From NCBI RefSeq assembly GCF_900637955.1, contig NZ_LR134476.1:1860001-1924000 (forward strand): DNA of 64,000 nt. The letters are read 5' to 3'. The notes below the pieces were generated by a model, which saw nothing but the letters and a program-made list of their open reading frames with translations, did not search any database and was not told the origin of the DNA. Below, piece by piece: positions 1-6,496 of this stretch. The stretch comes from Trueperella bialowiezensis. Its GTDB lineage: Bacteria; Actinomycetota; Actinomycetes; Actinomycetales; Actinomycetaceae. Numbering within the stretch: the stretch's first letter is position 1; each line of letters starts with the position of its first letter. Made by a program: the position numbers and the translations under genes.

Positions 1-652
1 TGGCCGCTGGGGTGATCATCACTGCGATCACGAGGATCGCACCAACGGCGTTGAAGGCCGCGGTGGCGGTCACGGCCACCATCGTCATGAGGATGAAGCT
101 CAGCACGGCAGTATTAATGCCCAGGCTGCGGGCATGGTCTTCGTCAAACGTGGAGGCCAGCAGCTGGTGGTACAGCGCGCGAGTAACGAGCAGGTTAATG
201 AGGAAGACCGCCAGCATTGTATAGAAGTAGGACGGGCCAAGATCGTGCCTGCCGATTTCGAGGCGGCTGAAGGCGGCAAGGTTGAGATCGCCCACGAGTG
301 CCACGTGGGTGTCGAAGTGAATCCCGGAGAATCCGGCCGAGGTGATAAGCACGCCCACCGCAAACATCGCCGGGAAAACTAGGCCGATAGACGAGTCGCC
401 AGCAAGCATGCGGGTACGGGCCAGAGCCTGCGTCCCGTAGACGACGGCGAGACCAGCACAAGCAGCTCCCACGATCAATAGCGGAGACTGCAGGTCACGC
501 GTGAGCAGGTAACCAATCGCCACGCCCGGGAAAATCGAATGCGTGATCGCATCCACCAACATCGAGTTTTTACGCAACACCATGAAAATCCCGGGCAGGG
601 AACAAGCTGCGGCGGTCATCAGTGCCAGGGCGAAAACACCAAGAATAAACAT
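1..652 (-). CDS. Mn/Zn ABC transporter permease (partial)
   Basis: Second integral-membrane permease of the metal importer; the gene runs off the left edge, so the C-terminus is missing (about 217 residues visible). The reading frame opens with ATG at 652 (MFILGVFALALMTAAACSLP) two bases after the stop of the upstream permease. It carries the ABC-3 family hallmarks also seen in its partner: a start helix followed by GIFMVLRKNSMLVDAITHSI, then FPGVAIGYLL, and alternating hydrophobic segments. The family (MntC/MntD, TroC/TroD, ZnuB) pumps Mn(II), Zn(II) or Fe(II) inward. The two permeases are paralogues (THSIFPGVA here, AHSSFPGVL in the next gene) and probably form a heterodimer. Specificity is inferred only from the adjacent MntR-like regulator. 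Confidence 0.9.
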   Translation of the reverse strand, partial: MFILGVFALALMTAAACSLPGIFMVLRKNSMLVDAITHSIFPGVAIGYLLTRDLQSPLLIVGAACAGLAVVYGTQALARTRMLAGDSSIGLVFPAMFAVGVLITSAGFSGIHFDTHVALVGDLNLAAFSRLEIGRHDLGPSYFYTMLAVFLINLLVTRALYHQLLASTFDEDHARSLGINTAVLSFILMTMVAVTATAAFNAVGAILVIAVMITPAA

Positions 653-654
653 TC

Positions 655-1521
655 TTACACCTCCGCCATCGCCGTGCGGCGCCGAGGCGAAACGAGCACG
701 GAAAACACGACGCCAATAAACAGGACAACCACGATCACTGGGCCGGTGGGCAGCGGGCCATATTTGATCGACAGGTAGGAGCCCACAGCACACCCGATCG
801 CGCCAACAACTCCAGAAAGAATGAACATGGTGTGTACACGCCGGGTCCACTGCCGTGCAATAGCGGGCGGGGTGACGACGAGCGCCACCATGAGCACCAG
901 GCCAACAGCTTTGATCCCGACCACGGTGGCGAGCGCGATGAGTGAAAACAGTAGCGCGTCTACTTTGTTGCCGCGCAGACCGAGCACGGTGGCAAAATCC
1001 TGATCAAAAGAATAGGTGGCGAGAATCCGGAAGAACACGGTCACCACGATGAGGACGATGACGGCGATCGCTGCGCTGAGTCGCACGTCGCCAAGGGTGA
1101 GAGTAGAAACGTTACCGAACAACACGGAATCAATACCGCCCTTGTTCGGGATCGGGTTTTTTTGAATGTAGTGCAAAATCATGTAGCCCGCGCCGAACAG
1201 GGTGGACAGCACCACGGCCATCGCGGCGTCGCGATTAACCTTCGAATGAGCCACGATAAAATTTACGAGCCATACGGCCAACACGCCGGTGGCGAGCGCG
1301 CCGAGCATCAAACCTAGCAGGCTCCGCGAGGGCAGGCCGAGCGCGGTGAACAGCAGGAAACTGCCAAGCACGCCGGGAAAGGACGAGTGTGCGATCACGT
1401 CGGAGATCAGGCTTTGTTTGCGCAGGTAGGCGAACGTGCCGAGCGCTCCCGCCGTCGCCCCGATCAAAATCGAGCCAACGAACGTGACCATATATGTATG
1501 ATCCGTAAAAATAGCTGTCAC
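655..1521 (-). CDS. Mn/Zn ABC transporter permease
   Basis: A 288-residue ABC-3 family membrane permease. The N-terminal part has the family pattern GATAGALGTFAYLRKQSLIS followed by DVIAHSSFPGV, and there are about eight hydrophobic segments. It would form the transmembrane channel with the neighbouring permease and receive metal from the lipoprotein encoded upstream. Its ATG overlaps the end of the ATPase gene by four bases (translational coupling) and its stop is two bases before the next permease start, so the four genes read as one minus-strand operon. Substrate could be Mn, Zn or Fe; manganese is favoured because of the operator type upstream. Confidence 0.93.
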   Translation of the reverse strand: MTAIFTDHTYMVTFVGSILIGATAGALGTFAYLRKQSLISDVIAHSSFPGVLGSFLLFTALGLPSRSLLGLMLGALATGVLAVWLVNFIVAHSKVNRDAAMAVVLSTLFGAGYMILHYIQKNPIPNKGGIDSVLFGNVSTLTLGDVRLSAAIAVIVLIVVTVFFRILATYSFDQDFATVLGLRGNKVDALLFSLIALATVVGIKAVGLVLMVALVVTPPAIARQWTRRVHTMFILSGVVGAIGCAVGSYLSIKYGPLPTGPVIVVVLFIGVVFSVLVSPRRRTAMAEV

Positions 1522-2201
1522 GGAGTATCCACCTGCGTGCCAAAAGTAGCGGCCACCTGCTCGTGGTCGAACTCGCCGGCGTGAACGAGCGCGCCATCAT
1601 CAAGAAGAACCACGTTGTCACACAGTTCGGCGACGTCGGCTAGGTCATGGTGGACGAGCACAATAGTTGTATCGGTGAGCTGCCGGAGAACTTTTTCGAT
1701 CGCCTCCTGGCTGGCGACGTCGACGCCGGCAAACGGCTCGTCTAAAAGGAGGACGTCCGGCTGTTGGGCCAGCGCCCGGGCCAAGAAAACCCGTTGGCGC
1801 TGGCCGCCGGACAGTGCACCGATCGGGCGGGAGGCGAACTGGCTCATGCCCACGTCCGCCAACGCCGCCTCAACCCGTGCCTTATGCTTACCACCCAGCC
1901 GTGCGAACCAGCCGAGATCCTGATACGTTCCCATCGCTACGACGTCGTACACGGTGACCGGGAAATCCCAGTCGACCGACGCGGACTGCGGCATGTAGCC
2001 GAGCACCCCGCTGGTCGTGATCTCGCCCGTTGATGGGACGAGGCCGACGAGCGCTTTAAGGAACGTGGATTTGCCCGAGCCGTTCGGGCCGATCACCCCG
2101 GTGATACCTTCATTCGTGATATCTACGCTCACATTGTTGAGTGCGCGGATGTCACGATAGTAAACCGTCAGATCTCGAGTGGAAACGACTGGGTGGCTCA
2201 T
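1518..2201 (-). CDS. Mn/Zn ABC transporter ATP-binding protein
   Basis: A 227-residue ABC ATPase that energises the metal importer on the cytoplasmic side. Walker A is GPNGSGKST (about residues 38-46), the signature is LSGGQRQRV (about 129-137) and Walker B LLLDEPFAGVD (about 150-160), followed by the switch His in LVHHDLADV. The length is normal for MntB/TroB/ZnuC proteins. It starts two bases after the stop of the binding-protein gene and overlaps the permease start by four bases, so it is the second gene of the operon. Confidence 0.95.
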   Translation of the reverse strand: MSHPVVSTRDLTVYYRDIRALNNVSVDITNEGITGVIGPNGSGKSTFLKALVGLVPSTGEITTSGVLGYMPQSASVDWDFPVTVYDVVAMGTYQDLGWFARLGGKHKARVEAALADVGMSQFASRPIGALSGGQRQRVFLARALAQQPDVLLLDEPFAGVDVASQEAIEKVLRQLTDTTIVLVHHDLADVAELCDNVVLLDDGALVHAGEFDHEQVAATFGTQVDTP

Positions 2202-2203
2202 TG

Positions 2204-3139
2204 TTAGCTCAGCTCTTTCGCGACAGCCGAGGAGTTGTGCTCGAGGACGCCAAGGTAGGTGTCGGTCGGTGCCGATTCGCCGAGCGTGTCAGCGAACAGT
2301 TCGACGTCGGAGACCTTCACGTCCCAGCCACGCGAGTGCACGGCTTCCTTCAGGGATTCGATAGCCTGCGGGTTCGCGGTGTTGTCCATGAAGATCACCG
2401 GAACCTTGTTGTTGGCGATGAGGTCTGCGAGCTCGGACATCTCCGTGGCCGAGATTTCGGCTTCGGTGGAGATGAAGTCGGTGGCGTGAACGTCAAGATC
2501 GTAGGTCTTGCCGAAGTATTCGAAGGCGTCGTGGCCGGTGATGAGGATGCGCGGTTCCTTGACCTTGTCAAGCTTCTCCTTTGCTTCCTTGTGTGTGGCG
2601 TCGATGTCAGCCTTGTACTTCTCAGCGTTCTCGCGGTACTTGTCAGCGTTGTCCGGATCTTCTTCTGCGATCTTGTCCGTCATGGCGTCAACAACCTGCG
2701 ACCACAGGTCGGGGCTGTTCCACACGTGCGGATCGTTGGTGTTGTCTTCCCACGGAAGGAGATCAGACTTCGGCAGGGTTTCGCCGACGGCCAGGTGGGC
2801 GTCACCAAGCGAGGCGAGCTGGTCTTCCATCTGGGCTTCAAGGTGCAGACCGTTGGAGAACACGATGTCCGAATCGCGCATGGCCTCGATGTCCTTGGTG
2901 GACGGCGTGTAGGTGTGCGGATCGCCGCCTGGGCCGACCATCGTGATAACTTCGGCATCCGGAGCAATGTTCTTCGCGGCGTCGGCAATGTAGCCGGTGG
3001 TCGCGTAGATCTTCAGCGACGACTCTTCGGCTGCCGCCGTGGTTTCCTTCGTGTCAGTCGATTCAGCCTCCGGCTTATCGGAGGAGCAGGCACTCAGCGC
3101 GAGGGCTGATGCCGCAAGAAGTGCAAATAGTTTCTTCAT
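2204..3139 (-). CDS. Metal ABC transporter substrate-binding lipoprotein
   Basis: A 311-residue extracytoplasmic metal receptor. The N-terminus is a lipoprotein signal (MKKLFALLAASALALSACSS) with lipobox LSAC, so it should be lipid-anchored outside the membrane. The mature part matches the TroA/ZnuA/PsaA (SBP_bac_9) family: GGDPHTYTPS, then NGLHLE, NDPHVWNSPDLW, ITGHDAFEYF and the late Asp region FMDNTANPQA supply the usual His/Glu/Asp metal ligands. There is no His-rich loop of the ZnuA kind, which slightly favours Mn over Zn. It is the first gene of the operon; two MntR-type boxes lie within 65 bp upstream. Confidence 0.94.
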   Translation of the reverse strand: MKKLFALLAASALALSACSSDKPEAESTDTKETTAAAEESSLKIYATTGYIADAAKNIAPDAEVITMVGPGGDPHTYTPSTKDIEAMRDSDIVFSNGLHLEAQMEDQLASLGDAHLAVGETLPKSDLLPWEDNTNDPHVWNSPDLWSQVVDAMTDKIAEEDPDNADKYRENAEKYKADIDATHKEAKEKLDKVKEPRILITGHDAFEYFGKTYDLDVHATDFISTEAEISATEMSELADLIANNKVPVIFMDNTANPQAIESLKEAVHSRGWDVKVSDVELFADTLGESAPTDTYLGVLEHNSSAVAKELS

Positions 3140-3155
3140 TCTTCTCTACTTTCAA

Positions 3156-3175
3156 TTGTTCATGCGGTTGAACAA
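3156..3175. promoter_or_regulatory. MntR-type operator (box 1)
   Basis: Perfect inverted repeat TTGTTCA-N6-TGAACAA immediately upstream of the metal importer start. It is very close to the manganese repressor motif I recall from Corynebacterium glutamicum (TGTTCA-N6-TGAACA). It lies between the importer and the divergent mntR-like gene, as expected for an autoregulated repressor site. Confidence 0.75.
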
Positions 3176-3185
3176 AATGATCCTA

Positions 3186-3201
3186 GTTCTCACGCGTGAA
3201 C
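3186..3201. promoter_or_regulatory. MntR-type operator (box 2, weaker)
   Basis: GTTC-N8-GAAC, the same half-site spacing as box 1, centred 28 bp from it. The interior contains a TCACGCGTGA palindrome. It sits closer to the mntR-like gene. Assignment rests on the shared GTTC-N8-GAAC geometry only. Confidence 0.5.
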
Positions 3202-3224
3202 GAACTCAACCGGAGGCGATTTTG

Positions 3225-3230
3225 TAGACT
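3225..3230 (+). promoter_or_regulatory. -10 box, leaderless mntR-like start
   Basis: TAGACT followed by six bases and then ATG at 3237. The spacing puts the transcription start at or next to the ATG. Confidence 0.55.
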
Positions 3231-3236
3231 GTGAAC

Positions 3237-3938
3237 ATGGATACTCGCTCGGGTTTAGCTGGGTTGTCTGATGCCCATCAGGACTATCTCAAGGCTCTGT
3301 GGGACAACGATCGGTATGTGGGCGGGCGGAGTTCCATGGGTGATCTTGTTGCCCGTACCGGCCAGAAGAAGTCAACTGTAACCGAGGCTGTCAAGAGAAT
3401 GGCAGCCGATGGCCTTGTGGATTACAAGCCCTATGCGGGTGTGGCGCTCACCGAGCGTGGGCGTGCGCTTGCCACGCACATGGTCCGCCGGCACCGCCTG
3501 CTAGAAACGTTGCTAGTGACCGTTTTTGGTTATGAACTGGACGAGGTGCATGACGACGCCGAAGTGATGGAACACGCTTTGACGGACAGGTTCGTGGCCC
3601 GCATGGATAAGTTTTTGGGTTTCCCTACCCGTGACCCGCACGGTGATCCGATTCCGAGCGCGAGCGGCGAGGTGGAGCCGTTGTCCGGGCGAACGCTGCG
3701 GCAGCTGGAGGAGGGGAGCCACGGCGTCGTCGAACAGGTGTCGGATCGGGATCCGGACTTGTTACGCGAGCTGACGGCTGCGGGTATTGTGCCCGGGGCG
3801 AGCGTCGCCGTCGTCGAACGTCAAGGTGAGCAGGCGTTGGTTCAGGTCCGTGGCGACGGTGAACCGGCGCCTACGAAGGAAAGTCCGGTTGCGCTCACCG
3901 CCGAACTGCAAGAACGTGTGCGCATGAGTCCGCAGTAA
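3237..3938 (+). CDS. MntR/DtxR-family metal-dependent repressor
   Basis: A 233-residue DtxR-family regulator, probably manganese-responsive. An N-terminal winged helix-turn-helix (about residues 10-70: YLKALWDNDRYVGG, then VARTGQKKSTVTEAVKRMA) is followed by the metal-binding and dimerisation domain (HMVRRHRLLETLLV, then DEVHDDAEVMEHALTDRFV, which carries the typical His/Glu ligands) and a C-terminal SH3-like FeoA domain (about 160-233). The ATG at 3237 is preferred over the in-frame GTG at 3231 because a TAGACT -10 box ends six bases before it. It is divergent from the metal importer, sharing the operators, so it most likely represses that operon when Mn is plentiful. An iron-type DtxR function is less likely because the operators here differ from the DtxR boxes at 6421 and 9088. 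Confidence 0.88.
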   Translation: MDTRSGLAGLSDAHQDYLKALWDNDRYVGGRSSMGDLVARTGQKKSTVTEAVKRMAADGLVDYKPYAGVALTERGRALATHMVRRHRLLETLLVTVFGYELDEVHDDAEVMEHALTDRFVARMDKFLGFPTRDPHGDPIPSASGEVEPLSGRTLRQLEEGSHGVVEQVSDRDPDLLRELTAAGIVPGASVAVVERQGEQALVQVRGDGEPAPTKESPVALTAELQERVRMSPQ

Positions 3939-4119
3939 GCGGGTGAGCAGACGAGGCGCGTGGTGCGTGCTCATGGCGCTCGCGAACGCCAGAAACTGCT
4001 TGACCAGCGTTTTCGCCCTGAGATGAGACGCCGACAATGTGCACATTTTAATATTTTCGCCGAGCGTTTTCGGATAAAATGACGACGTTTGTTATGTGAC
4101 TGTTGAATAGGAGAACGCC

Positions 4120-5253
4120 ATGGCATTTTTGTCTGATGAACTGCTGGAAAAGATCGCATCGCGAGCCGATCAGGTGGATCGGGATAACGCGTTCCCGAGC
4201 CAGGATTTCGAAGATCTTAAGGCTGCCGGTTATTTGAAGGCGTTCGTGCCGAAGGAGTACGGCGGTGCGGGGCTGACCACGGAAGAAATCTGTGAGAACC
4301 AGACGAAGTTAGCGAAGGCTGCCCCAGCCACTGCGCTTGGGATTAACATGCACCAAATTATCGTGGGCTTGGCGCGCCACCTCATCGATAACGGGGTAGA
4401 AGCGGGTAAGCAGATCCTTGAAGGAGCAGCGAATGGCGAGCTCTACGCGTTTGGAATTTCCGAGCCGGGTAATGATCGCGTGCTGTTCGGTTCGATCACC
4501 GAGGCGCGCAAGGAAGACGACGGCGGATACTCGTTTACCGGCATGAAGGTCTTTACGTCGTTGACCCCGGCGTGGACGAAGCTGATGACCTATGGGCATT
4601 CGGAGGAAGACGGTGGCACGTCCGTGTTCGCGCTTCTCGATCGGGATATGGACAAGATTGAGATTAAGGATGACTGGGACGTGATCGGCATGCGCGGCAC
4701 GCAGTCGAACTCGACGATGCTCAACGGTGCCTATGCCCGCCCGGATCAGGTGCTTGGCAAGGTCAAGCCCGGGCCGTCGATGGAGCCGGTGGTGTTCGGA
4801 ATTTTCGCATGGTTCGAAGTGTTCCTTGCTGCCACGTACCTTGGCCTTGGCCTGCGTGCGATTGAGGTGGCAGCCGAACATGTGCACAAGCGCCGCTCAG
4901 TTCTTAACGACGACGTCTACGCCAACGATCCGGCGATCCGCTGGCGTCTTGCTGACGCGGCGATCCGGATGAACTCTGCTCAGGCTGAAGTTACGCTCAT
5001 TGCTCGTGATCTTGACGCGAAGGTCGACCGGGGTGCCATGTGGTATCCGCAGCTGTCGGCTGCGAAGAATGCGGCGTCGGAAGCTTCGCTGTTCGCCGTC
5101 GAGGAGTCAATCCGCTCGTGCGGTGGTGCTTCGTATTCGAATAGCCATGAGCTCAGCCGCCTGTACCGTGACGTGCTCGCAGGTCTGTTCCAGCCCTCCG
5201 ACCAGGAATCGCTTCACAATTCGTGGGCCGGCGTCGTGCTCGGTAACAACTAA
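4120..5253 (+). CDS. Acyl-CoA dehydrogenase family flavoprotein
   Basis: A 377-residue member of the acyl-CoA dehydrogenase fold. The N-terminal helical domain (FEDLKAAGYLKAFVPKEYGG) is followed by a middle beta-domain (FGISEPGND, SFTGMKVFTSLTPAW, IGMRGTQSNSTML) and a C-terminal helical domain ending RLYRDVLAGLFQPSDQESLH. This layout resembles the DszC/SfnB-like side of the family as much as classic fatty-acid dehydrogenases; substrate unknown. A good ribosome-binding site (AGGAG) precedes the ATG. The lipoate ligase gene starts only 17 bp downstream, so the two are probably cotranscribed. The substrate and the meaning of the pairing are not known. Confidence 0.85.
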   Translation: MAFLSDELLEKIASRADQVDRDNAFPSQDFEDLKAAGYLKAFVPKEYGGAGLTTEEICENQTKLAKAAPATALGINMHQIIVGLARHLIDNGVEAGKQILEGAANGELYAFGISEPGNDRVLFGSITEARKEDDGGYSFTGMKVFTSLTPAWTKLMTYGHSEEDGGTSVFALLDRDMDKIEIKDDWDVIGMRGTQSNSTMLNGAYARPDQVLGKVKPGPSMEPVVFGIFAWFEVFLAATYLGLGLRAIEVAAEHVHKRRSVLNDDVYANDPAIRWRLADAAIRMNSAQAEVTLIARDLDAKVDRGAMWYPQLSAAKNAASEASLFAVEESIRSCGGASYSNSHELSRLYRDVLAGLFQPSDQESLHNSWAGVVLGNN

Positions 5254-5270
5254 GGGGCGAGAAGACAGAT

Positions 5271-6317
5271 ATGCGTGGAGAATACAAGGTCAGTGGCGGC
5301 AAGCTGGTCGCCGTTGACGTCGACGTCGACGACGGCAAGCTTGCCAACGTGTCAATCTCGGGGGATTTCTTCCTGGAACCTGACACGGTGATCGACGATC
5401 TGAATGATGCGCTCAATGGCATGCCGGCCGATTCGTCGGTGGCGGACATGGCAGCAGCGATTGAACGGGCCGCAGGCGATGCCGAGCTGATCGGGTTCAC
5501 GCCCGACGTCGTCGGGATCGCTGTACGCCGTGCGCTCGGCAAAGCCGTGTCGTGGCATGACCTCACGTTTGACGTCATCCACCGCGCACCGATGAACCCG
5601 GCAATGCACGTGGCACTCGACCAGGTGCTACCCGGCTCGGTAGCGAAGGGGGAGCGGGAAGCCGCACTCGTGATTTGGGAGTGGGACGATCCGCTGGTTG
5701 TGATCGGCTCGTTCCAGTCGTACAAGAACGAGATCGACCAGGAAGCCCTCGAGCGCCATGGCATGCGTGTGGTGCGCCGGATCACCGGCGGCGGTGCCAT
5801 GTTTATGGAAGCCGGTAACTGCATTACCTATTCATTGATCGTGCCAACCGCACTGGTGGAGGGGCTGAGCTTTGAACAGTCCTATGCCTATTTAGATGAG
5901 TGGGTGATCGCCGCGCTGAAGAAGGTGGGCGTGAACGCACGCTACGTGCCGCTCAACGACATCGCCTCTGATAAGGGCAAGATTGGTGGTGCAGCGCAAA
6001 AGCGGTTCATTGACGGCTCGATGGTCCATCATGTGACGATGAGTTACGACATCGATGCGGACAAGATGCTTGACGTCTTGCGTATCGGCCGGGAAAAGCT
6101 CTCGGATAAGGGCACAAAGTCTGCGAACAAGCGGGTTGATCCGATGCGCTCGCAAACCGGCATGGCCCGTGAGGACATCATCGATTCGTTCCTGGAAACT
6201 TTCGCGGAGCGCTATGACACTCGGGAATCCGATTTCACGGACGACGAGCTGCGCCAAGCTGAAGAGCTGATGCGGACGAAGTTCACCACCGATAAGTGGA
6301 CGCATAAAGTTCCCTAA
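5271..6317 (+). CDS. lplA: Lipoate-protein ligase, permuted domain order
   Basis: A 348-residue enzyme that activates lipoate with ATP and attaches it to lysines of 2-oxoacid dehydrogenase subunits or GcvH. The catalytic BPL_LplA_LipB domain occupies about residues 85-330, with the RRITGGGAMFMEAGN motif (lipoate loop) and KIGGAAQKR. The first ~60 residues (GGKLVAVDVDVDDGKLANVS, then ISGDFFLEP) resemble the small accessory domain that follows the catalytic domain in E. coli LplA; here it comes first. That order is known in some actinobacteria and recalls archaeal LplB. It is the second gene after the acyl-CoA dehydrogenase gene and is followed by a strong hairpin. Confidence 0.9.
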   Translation: MRGEYKVSGGKLVAVDVDVDDGKLANVSISGDFFLEPDTVIDDLNDALNGMPADSSVADMAAAIERAAGDAELIGFTPDVVGIAVRRALGKAVSWHDLTFDVIHRAPMNPAMHVALDQVLPGSVAKGEREAALVIWEWDDPLVVIGSFQSYKNEIDQEALERHGMRVVRRITGGGAMFMEAGNCITYSLIVPTALVEGLSFEQSYAYLDEWVIAALKKVGVNARYVPLNDIASDKGKIGGAAQKRFIDGSMVHHVTMSYDIDADKMLDVLRIGREKLSDKGTKSANKRVDPMRSQTGMAREDIIDSFLETFAERYDTRESDFTDDELRQAEELMRTKFTTDKWTHKVP

Positions 6318-6344
6318 AACTTCCGCGCGATTCCGAATTGCTGG

Positions 6345-6383
6345 CACCTCCTATCCGTGGCTGACCTGCACGGATAGGAGGTG
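6345..6383. terminator. Hairpin terminator after lplA
   Basis: Perfect 15-bp inverted repeat (CACCTCCTATCCGTG, 9-base loop, then its complement) starting 28 bp after the lplA stop. The T tract is weak, so it may act as a rho-assisted terminator or mRNA end stabiliser. Confidence 0.7.
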
Positions 6384-6420
6384 TTAGCTAAATCCAATGA
6401 TTGCAACTAGTGCGAGGCGG

Positions 6421-6439
6421 TTTGGTTAGGCTAGCCTAA
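6421..6439. promoter_or_regulatory. DtxR/IdeR iron box
   Basis: TTTGGTTAGGCTAGCCTAA agrees with 17 of 19 positions of the DtxR consensus TWAGGTTAGSCTWACCTWA, and contains the perfect 16-bp palindrome GTTAGGCTAGCCTAAC (6425-6440). It lies 57 bp upstream of the surface-protein ATG, so iron-dependent repression of that gene is predicted. Confidence 0.85.
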
Positions 6440-6496
6440 CTGGGTGGCGGTTCACTGGAGCCGCCGTTTGAGAGCATGCTAATCATTGGAGATTTT

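Noticed and set aside
2141-3109. 322-residue frame antisense to the binding-protein gene
   Set aside because: Shadow frame; the minus-strand lipoprotein has lipobox and metal ligands.
3211-3217. GGAGGCG as ribosome-binding site setting the mntR-like start at GTG 3231
   Set aside because: Spacing is long for either start, while a -10 box ending at 3230 overlaps that view and favours a leaderless ATG at 3237.
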